64,000 nucleotides of DNA, from assembly GCA_016946835.1 (NCBI GenBank), contig JACVTC010000016.1:688501-752500 (forward strand), in the 5' to 3' direction. A model generated the notes under the pieces. It was not told the origin of the DNA, made no database searches, and saw only the letters and a list, made by a program, of their open reading frames with translations. This DNA comes from Neocallimastix lanati (nom. inval.) (lineage: Eukaryota > Neocallimastigomycota > Neocallimastigomycetes > Neocallimastigales > Neocallimastigaceae). Each line of letters begins with the position of its first letter. The first letter of the stretch is position 1. The translations under genes and the position numbers were made by a program. Below are positions 35,633 to 47,313 of this stretch, piece by piece.

Positions 35633-35820
35633 TCCCCCCAATATTATATATTTATTAAATTTTATTATTTATATTTATATATACATTTTATAATCTTATT
35701 TATTTAATTATAGTCTATTTTGATCATCAAAAATTATATTGTTATATTTTTTAATGTTAATACCTAATACTAGTTTTGTAAAGGATAAGCATATTAATTG
35801 TTCTAGCATATTCTAATTTT

Positions 35821-36145
35821 TTATTCTTTGTATTTGCATCTTCCTTTTGCATTTTCATCTTCAGCTATTGCTATTAAATCTTTATTATCTATTTTCATTT
35901 TTATTAAAACATTTATATTAGTTATTTCTTCGAATAGGTTTTTTAACCATTTTCCATGTTTTGCACATTCATTAAGACTAACAAATTCAGCTTCTAATGT
36001 GGATAAATTGATACTTCTTTGAATTTGTGACATCCATGAAATTGGATTATTTCCTAGTAAATATATATATTAACTAATTGATCTTCTAGTAACTTCATCC
36101 TTATCATAGTAAGCATCTGAAAACCCTTCGAACTTTTTTTTCTGT
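35821..36145 (-). pseudogene. Ty1/copia RNase H relic with downstream polypurine tract
   Basis: The minus strand reads GFSDAYYDKDEVTRRSIS, stop, YIYLLGNNPISWMSQIQRS, then NLSTLEAEFVSLNECAKHGKWL. This is the copia RNase H 'GYSDADWAGDxxTRRSTSGYxFxLGxxPISWxSKxQ...LSTxEAEYVALSxAxKExxWL' with one stop and later decay. The polypurine tract and LTR follow about 190 bp downstream. Confidence 0.8.
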
Positions 36146-36214
36146 TATATTGTAGATTTTAAATATTGAAAAAAGTAATAAAATACATGAAATAAAATAT
36201 TATATATTATAAAA

Positions 36215-39200
36215 TTATAAAAGTGCGTTAGAAGCAATAGCCTCTAACTTTTCACATTCCTCGATAATAACACCACGTCCATTATTGCGAGTAATAATTT
36301 CAGTATTAGTGTTATCAATCGAATCTGTATCTGGAGGTGAAAATCCATGCCTTATCATTTCGACGTCGACGCTCTTGGTAACGGTAGATTCAACGGAATA
36401 CCATTTCATCATCAAACTAAAAGATCGACAAATTAATGATATTACGTTTGTTAGAAACTCCGCAATCCCCACAAAATACGGAACAGTTGACGAAGTTGAA
36501 CTTTGTTTAAAAATATTGTCAACTAATTGTCTTTGTTCCCCATCATTAACTTTAATTTTTGAATATATTGAACGCCCACCAAGAAGTGCACTCAATATAT
36601 AATAATAAATATTATTATCATAATCCTTTTCTGAATCTAAAGAAACATCCAAGGATTTTTGTTCAATTATCAATGCAAACTTCAAAAAGAGATCATCTAG
36701 AAAAGGTAAAGATTTATTTCTGTAATTTTCCAATTCTTTACAGGCAAAGATCCAGTGAGAAAAGCTAGGTACACTAACACCACAACAAGGGCAACATTTA
36801 GGGCAATCTTCTGAGACGATTTTTCTTTTAATGGAAATACTAATGTCGAATTTAAAACCACACCTAATACGAGAAATCCAAAAGAATCCCAACTGATACT
36901 TAGGATATTGAAATGTTAAGTTTCTGATTTCTGAAATAAATCCAAAATCATTCTCCTTGTAAATAATTGCTTTTTTAGCTTTTGAGGGTTTGAAGACATC
37001 TCTTTCCCAATAAAACTTTTTTATTTCATTTGTTTTCTTACCATTTAATTTCTTATCCAAAGCCCTTGATTCTTTAGTCCATGAGTAATGTGACATAGTA
37101 GGAATATTATTAGTAAGATGATTAATAATACATGATGAGTTTTTCCATTTTTTAAAGCAACGTAATTGAGATATAGCACAGACAGCTGAAAGAGGAGGTA
37201 TTCTCAATTCACGAGTAATATTATAGAGACTAACAGAAGAATTGCGAGATTTAAATCCGTAACTCCAATAAAGTCCTCTATTAATAATTTTTTGAGCTTT
37301 AGAACATCTGCTCTTATTTGAACCAAAGAGAGGAGCATAATATATAACAAGACTAAGAATAAACGAAATTAAAACATATTTCTTCAATGGGAGAGGAACA
37401 GATTTATTAATAAGAAATCGAAAGTACGAATTTAACTTGACATTTAAATTATTGTTTAATTTGGATTGTATAGGTTTCAGTGATAAAGATTCATCAAAAG
37501 GAATACCAAGATAGGTATAGTTGTCAGTTTTAGGTAATTTTTTACTACCAATAAAGAAAGATGGATCTTCATAATTTATCGGTTTAACAAAGTTAATTGG
37601 TTTTACAACAAGAGTAGCACACTTATTAATTCCAAAAGTCATTTCATTTTTAATAGCCCATTCATGAACTTTATTCAAAATTTTCTTAAGAGCTTGTTTA
37701 GATGGAACAACTAAAACAATATCATCCGCAAAAAGTCCACCACAACAATATTGAGAATCTAAATATACACCATACTTATCACAATTATCCAATACATCAT
37801 TAATGAACAAATTGAATAAAATAGGAGATAGAGGGCATCCTTGTCTAACACCACGATTAATCGAAAATTCTTCTAAGAGATTACCATTAAAAAAAGCACG
37901 AGCTTTAGAGGATAGATAAAGATTTTTAAAAACAGATGACATTTATCTCTAATTCCTAAGTTATATAATTTGATCAAAATATTAAAGATAGGAACTGAAT
38001 CATAGGCTTTTTTAAGATCGAGAAAAGCAAGATAAGTAAAATTTCCTTTAAATTTTCTTCTTTGACATATCTCTCTAATTGAAATATACAAACTTATGCA
38101 TTCTTCTTTATTTCTAAATCCAAATTGTTCAGGTCTAACAAATTTATGTTCAAGGGCATATTTAGTAATAATCTTTGAAATAATTTTTAAGCCAACATTA
38201 ATAAGAGAAATACCACGATAATTATTACAATCCGAAAGATCTCCTTTTTTTGGAATTGATATTATAGAAGCCGAATTCCACTCTTCAGGGAAATCACCAT
38301 CCCAGATTTTGTTAAATAATGAAAGTAAACATTTAGCACACTTTGATCATCTGAAGAATCATCTTGATTATCGGATAAATCAGATTTACTAAAGAAGGCT
38401 TTAAAAAATTCAATCGGAATACCATCGGGTCCAGGAGCTTTATTATTTTTCATTTCAAGCACAGTGTTTTGAATTTCTTCCATAGTAATAGAATCATTAA
38501 TATCCCAAGTAAGATTATTATTAGGATTAGTTCCAAATAAACTTACCCAGTATTCATTATCCAAACTGTGTTGAGTAACATCAGAAGCTAGTTCACTGTA
38601 ATGTTCAGCAAATCGATTTAATTGATCCGAATGAGAAAATAAAAAGTTACCCTGCTTGTTCTTTAAAACACTTGACGAAATAGAATTAGAGTACATAGGG
38701 CGAGATAGCTTCTTTAATTTTAACCACTCCTAGCATTTTTATTACGAAAATCATTACATACAGATTCTATCGACTGATGAAATTGTTTTGATTTAATAGA
38801 AAACTTAATTGACCTAACTTTACCACATATATTTTTATACTCACGAAGCAAATTTAAAAATTCATCAAGGTTTTCAAGATTAGAACCTAAAGAAAAATTT
38901 TTGATTTCATTAAATGCCACATGCTTTTCATGAGAAAGTTTCTTGATATAATAAGGGCAGTGGAAAGCTGATCCTTTAAGATCACAAGGAACTCTAGCAT
39001 GAACTTTATCACCAACTTTATTAGCTGTTTCTATAAATTTATTGACCATTTCATTAGAACTTAATTCTTTATTATCATCAAATTCATTAAGAAGAATTGA
39101 GAAGTAGTTACTTGAGAATATTTCATTATGCTTTTCATTACACATGCGTTGGGACCACTTGAATCTTCTAGAAGGAGTAGGAGCACGAAAACCTTCTGAA

Positions 39201-40315
39201 TCATCTTTTTTACAGGAAAGGATAAGAGGGAAGTGGTCAGATATATCATTGAATGTACTACAAACAGATACCTTATTAATGTATTCCTTCATTTTACAAT
39301 TAAATAAAACATGATCAATACAAGACGATCTACCATCCCGAGCCCATGTGAAATCGAGACCAGATAAGTTTTTAGTGAACCAATGATAAGATGATTTATT
39401 AAGTAAACTATCTAATTGGGATTTAGACATATTAAAGTCACCTACAAGAATAGAAGGTGTATTAGTATGTTTCTTTATCCAATTAGTAATTTCTGAAAAG
39501 GCATTCTTTCTTTCTTCCTTATGAGTGACCGTAGGAACATAAATATTACCAATAGTGCATTTAATTCCCCAAAAAGAAGTAATGTTGACAGAAATGATAT
39601 ACTTATATTCAAAGGAATCAGGAGAAAATGAACATGAACGATGTACACTTATACTAAGACCTCTCATACCGGGTATATTTGGATCAGCTTTACGTAAAAT
39701 TGTATTATAGTGACAAAGAAATGGGTAATTATTTGAATGTACATTAAAGTATTGGCTATTACCGACCTCTTGCAAGCAAATACAGATGGGTTTAAAAATT
39801 TCATTAAAGTATCTAATACCATCACGTTTTTCATCATTCCATCCATTAATGTTCCAACTGACACAAAGATTAAAGAACTGAGTAGACGGTGAATAAATAT
39901 TACTATAAAGAAAATCTTTAGCTATTGATTTAGTTTCAAAAGAAGAAAATTTGTTGTTAAATTTCTTAACTTCACTGAAAGTTCTGATTTTGTCGGTTTG
40001 GATCCAATTAATTTTATTGATTGGAAGGCAATGGGTAAGAAGAAATAAAATATTTAGGTAATAAGTGGGTTTATCATAGTTTATCCTTAAAATGAAGTAA
40101 TTTTCCATATTAGGTGTGTGTGTTTTTATAATTCCATGAACTATTTCATTGCAATTGGAAATACGTTTACTAAGAAATTCCCAAAGTTAACTAACAGACC
40201 ATGATTGAAGATCATGAATAAAGATAAGAATGAAATCTTTATTCTGAATATCGTATCTTCGAAGGCCACGACGAAAAACAGTTATAGTTGCTGAATTTGA
40301 AGAAGTATTATCCAT
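36215..40315 (-). pseudogene. LINE-type non-LTR retrotransposon pol (RRM-like, endonuclease, reverse transcriptase, Zn knuckle), copy 1
   Basis: The single ORF starts at 40315 (MDNTSSNSATITVF...), has an in-frame TAA at 40189-40187, and then runs open to about 38735. Order: an N-terminal region of about 115 aa with a beta-alpha-beta-beta-alpha-beta pattern resembling an RRM; APE-type endonuclease (SWNINGW, CLQEV, GDFNMS, SCIDHVLF, SDHFPL); reverse transcriptase (NNKAPGPDGIPIEFFKA, SIPKKGDLSDC, FLDLKKAYDSV, RGVRQGCPLSP, GLFADDIVLV); and a C-terminal CPKCCPCCG...HWIFAC zinc knuckle. Frameshifts near 38735, 38345 and 37945 break the RT part. Catalytic residues of both enzymes are otherwise kept. 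No poly(A) tail or target duplication was found. It is intron-free and less AT-rich than its surroundings. Confidence 0.88.
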
Positions 40316-40966
40316 TTCAAGAAAGCCTAAAAATAAAATAAAAGAATAATAAAATAAAAAATAAAAAAATAATAAAAATAATAAAAAAAAAACAATAGAT
40401 AAAAAAATTTTTTTTTTTTTTTTATATATATATATAATAAAATAAAATAAAGATAAAAGAGAAAGTAAATTCCCTTTAAATAGTAAATAAAAAATATTGG
40501 TGTTGAATATTTGAAAGCTCGAAATATATAATTGTTCTTGATGATTTAATAGATTTTAGATTTTGTAAATAATTGATTTTATCCTGTATAACTGATATAA
40601 TATTTATAAATTTACTCAAGGGTTAGAAATTGATACAAAAGTACTTGTATATACTGTAAAAATGAATAATTGTTTCTTTTTATCTTTAGACTGATTGTAA
40701 TTCTTTCAATTAATAACTCCTACATTTCCATTTTACAATAGCTTCATGAAAGTATAAATAATACTATAGAAAAATACATATACAAAATAATGCTAAAGTT
40801 AAAAATACAATAGATTCATTACAATTATAATATGTAAAAACTACATGATATTATTAATTATACAACTCCATTGTTACTACATATCCAGTTTAAAACAATA
40901 TAAAACATCAGGTTCACTTTCTACAGTCTTCCAGTATTCCAGTTTTCACTCTTCGTACTAGAAGCC
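40316..40966. other. Spacer between the two LINE copies
   Basis: It includes poly(T) (40407-40423), A-rich sequence, then moderately complex DNA from about 40500, part of which may be the 5' untranslated region of copy 1 on the minus strand. No coding signal identified. Confidence 0.4.
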
Positions 40967-41071
40967 ACTTTAGAAAGGATAACCATCGATTATCATCAGA
41001 ATCACAGAAGATGGACCTGGAAAAAAGTTCATCAAAAACAACTAGTCTTGCTTCCTTCCGAACGAACTACT

Positions 41072-41077
<6 letters not shown>
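40967..41077. repeat. Left copy of a perfect 111-bp direct repeat (target-site duplication)
   Basis: Identical base for base to 44996-45106. The flanking bases differ on both sides (c/a before, t/a after). The repeat directly abuts the poly(T) at 41078, the tail end of the LINE insertion, so it is read as the duplicated target. Confidence 0.95.
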
Positions 41078-41117
<40 letters not shown>

Positions 41118-44100
41118 CAGGGAAGAGAATACACTTCCAAAACTTTATTAATTTTATTTTAAAAAATACATGTAGGTGAAAAGTACATTTGAAATTAAAA
41201 ATAAAAAATTTAAAAAATAAAAAAATAAAAAAGCTCGAAAATACTATGTATTTCGGCAAGTTGTACTATGCGGGAATTTTTCCCTTCCTAACAAATAAAA
41301 AAGAAATAAAACCTAGAAGTAACATCTTTAAAATAGATAGTGTGGTGTCCACTAAACTCTCCCCGGATTCATCATTTATTGAACTACTAGGGCAAGATTC
41401 GTCCTTCGTAGAAATAGATGACGATCCTGTATTATCATTATGCCTTATCAGTACGACGTCGACGCTCTTGGATAAGTTTGGTATTTTGCAATACCTATCA
41501 AATAATAGCTCAAACGAACTACTAATGATAGGTATTGCACTTGTTAAGAATTCCGCCAAGCCCACAATTTTTGGAACAGGTGACTCAGATGAACCTTTGA
41601 AAAGTAGTTCATTCAATTGTCTCTGTTCCCCACTATCGAAATGTAGCTCATTTAAAACTAAAGTTCCACCAAGAAGGAACAAGTATATATAATGATTGAT
41701 ATAATCTTCAAAATTAGAAATAGAGTCATAGGAAGAAAGAGGATTAAACGCTCTAATCTTCCTAAGGAATAAAACATAGAGATCATCGATGAAATTTAAA
41801 GAATTCCATCTAAAAGATGCAAGAGCATCGCATTTAAAAATCCAATGTTCAAAAGATTGTTTATCTTCGCCACAACAGGGGCAAGACTTGGGACAATCTT
41901 CTGAAACTCTACCCATTCTAATAGCAATAGTAGTATTGTATTTATAACCACAGCGTAAACGTATAATCCACGAAAACCCTAAGTTGAATTGGGGATATTT
42001 TAAGCTAAGCATAATTATAGCTTTATTGTTTGAGAACTTATTACAATCGTAATTTTGACCTTTAGTACCTTGAAATTTGGAAACTGATTTCCAGTAACGT
42101 TCTAAAATATCGTCATATTTTTCACATTTATATTTTTTGATTTTTTTATACAGTGTTCTTGATTCTTTAGTCCAGGAATAATGATGCATTTTGGGAATAG
42201 ATTTAATAAGATCCTTTATAATACAGTTTGATTTACTCCATTTTGCAAAAGATTTAATCTGTAAGGCTGCGCAGACACCAGCAATAGGAGGAATGCTTAG
42301 ATCTCGAGATAAAGCATAAGTACTCATAGTAGAATTATGTCTAATATAGTCATTGTCTTCTGAACTTGTTTTACCATTTTTAGAGAAAGAGCCGATACAC
42401 CAAAATAGACCAGTATTAATTAATGTTTGAATTCTGGTCGTTCTAGATTTGTTTGAACCAAGTAAAGGAGAATAATAAATTACTTTACTAATAACAAAAG
42501 ATTGAAGAACTTTTTTCTTGTATGCAATAGGGATAAGTTTATTTGAGAAGAAATGTGTAAATGAAAGAAGGGATTTTCTAACTTTAAAATGCATATGAGA
42601 TATAATGTGTTCTAGTAAGAGATCATCAGAAAAAGGAATACCAAGATAAATATAACTAGAAACTTTAGGGATAGCATTCATTCCTAAATAGAAGGTTGGG
42701 TCACTATAGTTTGGAGGAGATTGGAAGTTCATTGGTTTTATAACCATAGTTGCACATTTTTCAATACCAAAAGTCATTTCATTTAAATTAGCCCATCTAT
42801 GTACCTTTTTTAGTAATTTTTCTAAATTTTTTGCACTTGGAGCAATGAGAACAACATCATCAGCAAAGAGTCCACCACAACACTTTTTTCTTCCAATATT
42901 AACACCATACTTTTCACAGTCATTTAATATATCATTGATGAATAAATTGAATAAGATCGGAAATAATGGACAACCTTGACGAACACCTCTTTTAATAGGA
43001 AATTCATTTGATAACATTGAAGCAAATCGAGCACGAGCTTTAGATGAAGTATATAAATTACATAGAAAATCAAAACATTTACCACGTACTCCATAACGAT
43101 ATAATTTAGTAAGAATGTTAAAAATAGGAACTGAATCATAAGCTTTTTTAAGATCTAAAAAGGCTAAATATGTGAATTTTCCTTGAAATTTTCTTCTTTG
43201 GCAAATTTCTCTAACTGAAATGAATAAACTAATGCATTCTTCACGGTTGCGAAAACCAAATTGTTCAGGTCTAATGAAATTGTGTGAGAGTGCGTAAGTA
43301 GATATTCTATCTGTTATAATTTTTGAAATGATTTTCAGTCCAACATTAATGAGAGAAATACCTCGATAATTACTACAATCTGATAGGTCACCTTTCTTAG
43401 GGATTGATACAATAGAAGCTGAGTTCCATTTTTTAGGAAAAGACCCATTCCATATTTTATTAAAAATCAATTTAAGACACTTTCCAGCAGCAGGATGTGT
43501 TTCTAGTAATTCTTCATTGCAAAACAGAGCTTTGTAGAATTCAATCGGGATACTATCGGGGCCGGATGCTTTGTTGTTTTTCATAGATGAAATAGTTTTT
43601 TTAATATCGTCAATCGTAATGGGATTGTTGATATTCCAGGTAGAGGATCTAAGACTAATATTCCTTAAAGCATGGATCCAGAAGTTACGGTTAAGGCTGT
43701 GACCTGAGGGATCAGAAGCTAGATCTTTATAATATTCAGCCCATCTATCTAATTGTTTAGTAGGAGAGATAATATCTTGACCAAATTTAGATTTTATGCA
43801 AGTAGGGGAGGTAGATGAATACGATGGTTTAGCCATTTTTTTTAAACATCTCCAACCATTTTTGAAATCTTTATTCAAAAAATAATTACCGATTTTTACT
43901 ATATTGGCTTTAAATCTAGCAGAACGAAATTTGCTCTTTGTTTTCTTGATTAATTTGCAAAGTTTTTCATATTTATTAAATTGTTCAAGGTAATTATCAA
44001 CATTTTCACCGTTAAAGTAAGGCTTAATATTTCGAAATGCAATATGTTTTTCATGAGACAGTCTTTTAATGTAATAAGGACAATGAAAAGCAGAGCCCTT

Positions 44101-44995
44101 TAAATTGTTGGAATGAAAGCCTTAATATCCTTCCCGATATTATTTGCTGTATTGATAAATTTTTCTACCATTTCATCAGCCGTGAGCGAATTGTAATGAG
44201 AATCGAGGTCATTTGCTAAGATTGAAAAATAATTATGTGATAAAATATCTGAATTTTTTGTTTTACAAATATGTGTAGACCATTTAGGAACTTTAGCAGG
44301 CCTTATAAAGCCATCGGAGAGAACTTTGTTGCAAGAAAGTATAATAGGTTTATGATCAGAAATACCATAAAATGAAGTGCAAACCGAGGTTTTATTAAAA
44401 TGAGCTGCCAAAGCCTCATTATAGATGACATGGTCAATACAAGATGATCTAGTACCTTTGGTATAAGTAAATTTATTACCATATAAGGGAGCAATATACC
44501 AATTAGGAAAATTATTTAAAATGTATGTTTTGATCTTCTTTAATGACATGTTAAAATCACCAACTAGGACAGCAGGAACGTTTTTTCTATTGTGAAAACG
44601 TAACCATTGAGAAAGTTCATCAAAAGCAGCTAGTCTTTCTTCCTTCCATTTGCTTTGAGGGAAGTAGATATTACCAATAGTACATTTTTGATTCCAGAAA
44701 GAAGTAATATTTACTGAAATGATATATTTGTATAAAAACGGTTCTTGGAAAAAAGAGCACGAAGAATGAACACCAATAAAGAGTCCTCTCATACCAGGGA
44801 TTTTAGGATTAGCTCTAAGGAAAACTGAGTTGTAATATGGAATTAATGGTGATGAAACATCTTTTGGAAGGTATTTACTTTTTCCAGTTTCTTGTAAACA
44901 GATACATATAGGTTTGAAAATAGAGTTGAGATATAAAATACTATCACGTTTTTCAGTATTCCAACCGTTAATATTCCAACTAACACAGAGATTAA
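41078..44995 (-). mobile_element. 5'-truncated LINE insertion, copy 2, with poly(A) tail
   Basis: A 3918-bp minus-strand insertion. The tail is 37 T residues on the plus strand (41078-41114), then about 150 bp of 3' untranslated region, then the pol frame. The 5' end falls at the start of the endonuclease domain (FNLCVSWNINGWN), so the RRM-like N-terminus and leader present in copy 1 are missing, as expected from incomplete reverse transcription. Perfect direct repeats flank it. Confidence 0.92.
41266..44995 (-). pseudogene. LINE endonuclease-reverse transcriptase ORF, copy 2 (one frameshift)
   Basis: The open frame from 44995 encodes an APE endonuclease (SWNINGW, CLQETG, VLVGDFNMS, SCIDHVIYN, SDHKPI). 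It ends at a stop at about 44100. A single frame change around 44105-44115 joins it to the frame starting NNLKGSAFHCPYYIK, which then stays open to the stop at 41266. That part carries RT motifs NNKASGPDSIPIEFYKA, SIPKKGDLSDCSNYRG, FLDLKKAYDSV, RGVRQGCPLFP and GLFADDVVLIAP, and the CPKSCPCCG...HWIFKC knuckle. The C-terminal tail is Ser/Asp-rich. All catalytic residues I can check are present. It lacks its own start because of the 5' truncation, so it is a dead but young copy. Confidence 0.9.
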
Positions 44996-45106
44996 ACTTT
45001 AGAAAGGATAACCATCGATTATCATCAGAATCACAGAAGATGGACCTGGAAAAAAGTTCATCAAAAACAACTAGTCTTGCTTCCTTCCGAACGAACTACT
45101 TATGAT
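44996..45106. repeat. Right copy of the 111-bp direct repeat (target-site duplication)
   Basis: Matches 40967-41077 exactly and abuts the 5'-truncated end of the LINE at 44995. Confidence 0.95.
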
Positions 45107-45240
45107 AAGTGCAATTTTTTTATATATTGAACACCCGCCAAGAAGAACACTTCATAAATAAAATCTGATGTTTCTTCGATTCGGTTTTTGTCATAAAATT
45201 CAGATTTAATTGAATTGAATATATAAGACATATTTTAAAT
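45107..45240 (-). pseudogene. Older LINE C-terminal relic that received the insertion
   Basis: The minus strand from about 45215 reads DFIYEVFFLAGVQYIKKLHL, which matches the C-terminal block of the two LINE copies (YIYLFLLGGTLVLNELHF in copy 2, YYYILSALLGGRSIYSKIKV in copy 1). It then runs into the duplicated segment. The new element therefore landed inside a decayed relative. Confidence 0.6.
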
Positions 45241-45686
45241 GGCATATTTTAAATAAAAAAAATATTAATTATCAATTTACTTTCACATAACCTCATTTAA
45301 TTGAAATCCTATAACATTTAAAATTATTTACACTTCATTTCAACAACTATAATTATAAAAACATTCAACATTAATTATTTATAAAAACATAACACACATT
45401 ATAAACATATACACAACTCTTTTTTTTTTTATATTTTTTATTTGCTTTATTTTATTTTATTTTATTTTATAAGGATTAATTTAAATTCCTTTTTTTTTCC
45501 CCTTTTTTTTTCTTTTATTATTTTCCTTTTAAGAATTAATTTTGCTTTTTAGTTTTTGATTATTTATTCGTTTCTACAATTAAAATTTTTCTATAAAAAA
45601 AATAGAAATTCAATGTATAATTATTTATACATTCATTATCAAGAATTTATCTTTCGTCTTGGTTAAATATTTACGCTTTAAATAAT
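45241..45686. other. 3' flank of the phosphoglycerate kinase gene
   Basis: AT-rich, with T-rich tracts near 45420-45470. No gene. Confidence 0.5.
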
Positions 45687-47313
45687 TTATTGCTTGTCAG
45701 AAAGAGCAACAACACCTGGAAGGTCCTTACCTTCTAAAAGTTCAAGAGAAGCACCACCACCAGTAGAGATGTGACTGATCTTGTCTTCAGCTCCGAACTT
45801 CTTGGCAACAGTAGCGGTATCACCACCACCAACAATACTCATAGCACCGTTCTTAGTAGCTTCAACAACAGCATCTAACATGGCCTTAGTACCGTCAGCA
45901 AATCTGTCGAATTCGAAGACACCTGGTGGACCATTCCAGACAATGGTCTTAGCAGAAAGAATAACCTTCTTGAAAGTTTCACTGGACTTTGGTCCGACAT
46001 CAAGACCCATCCAACCGTCCTTAACACCGGTAGCATCATCAACACATTCCTTTTGAGCGTCCTTGTCGAACTTGTCAGCAATGTAGTAATCGCATGGAAG
46101 GTAGATGGCAACATTGTTCTTCTTAGCCTTTTCCATGATGTCCTTAACAATAGCAGCACCAGCTTCATCGTAAAGAGAGTTACCAATGGCAACATTGTCT
46201 AAGACCTTCTTGAAAGTGAAAGCCATACCACCACCAATAATAAGGGCGTTAACCTTGTCAATAAGGTTGTTAATTAATTGAATCTTATCAGAAACCTTAG
46301 CACCACCAAGAATAGCAAGGAATGGTCTTTCTGGGGATTCTAAAGCCTTACCGAAGAATTCTAATTCCTTCTTCATTAACATACCAGCAGCCTTAACTGG
46401 AAGGTTAATACCGACCATAGTAGAGTGGGCACGGTGAGCAGTACCGAAGGCATCATTGATGAAAACATCACCGAGCTTAGTAAGAGAAGCTCTGAACTTT
46501 TCAACATCTTCCTTAGCAGCGGTAATTTTGTTACCGTCCTTGTCCTTGGACTTACCTTCTTCTTCAAGATGGAAACGAGCGTTTTCAAGAAGGAAAACGG
46601 AACCATCAGCTGGGTTGGCACAGGCAGCTTCAACTTCAGCACCAACACAGTCATTTAAGAAAGTGACTGGCTTACCGAGAAGTCTTTCAACTTCAGCAGC
46701 AACTGGCTTAAGAGTGTACTTTTGGTTTGGTTCACCATTTGGACGACCAAGGTGGGAAATAAGAACAACAGACTTGGCTCCTATTTAATTTATTAATAAT
46801 TAGCAGTTTATTTTTAATTATTTTACTTTTCTTTCAATATTTTTAACTTTAATTATTCATTCATATAGTATAACATAAAAATAAATTTAATAATTTGATT
46901 TATTTAATATTTACCATTGTCTAAAGCGTACTTGACAGTTGGTAAAGCAGCAACAATACGTTGGTTGTTGGAAATCTTACCATCTTGGAATGGTACGTTG
47001 AAGTCAACTCTTTATTTTTAAAATTATACATATATAATTTTATAAATTTTATATTAATATTTATATTTCTTATTTTAACTTATCATTTTTTTTTTTATCC
47101 TTTTGTTATAATTTCCAAAAGACAAAAATAAAATATAAAAAAAAAAAAAAAATTATATTTTACGAAACACAACCTAAACATAACCTAATATATTTATATT
47201 ATTACTTCCATTTATTATTAATATATAACATGCTTTATTAATTACCTAATGACAACACGCTTTCCCTTAAGGTCAACGTCTTGAATGCTAAGCTTGGATT
47301 GAAGATTAACCAT
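45687..47313 (-). CDS. PGK1: 3-phosphoglycerate kinase
   Basis: Three exons on the minus strand (47313-47246, 47009-46915, 46780-45687) give 418 aa, the normal size for a eukaryotic PGK. It converts 1,3-bisphosphoglycerate and ADP to 3-phosphoglycerate and ATP in cytosolic glycolysis. Landmarks: RVDFNVPF (residues 23-30), [86 protein letters not shown], the nucleotide-binding [14 protein letters not shown] and [14 protein letters not shown]. The start is [18 protein letters not shown]. Codon use is markedly richer in G and C at third positions (AAC, AAG, GCC, ACC, TTC) than in neighbouring genes, as expected of a highly expressed gene. It is isolated between the transposon cluster and a gene desert. 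Confidence 0.96.

Noticed and set aside
41189-41692. 167-aa plus-strand ORF
   Set aside because: It is antisense to the C-terminal part of the LINE ORF, which has clear domain matches on the minus strand.
46425-46788. Plus-strand and alternate-frame ORFs of 77-110 aa in the PGK gene
   Set aside because: They are shadows of PGK exon 3, whose low AT content leaves other frames open by chance.
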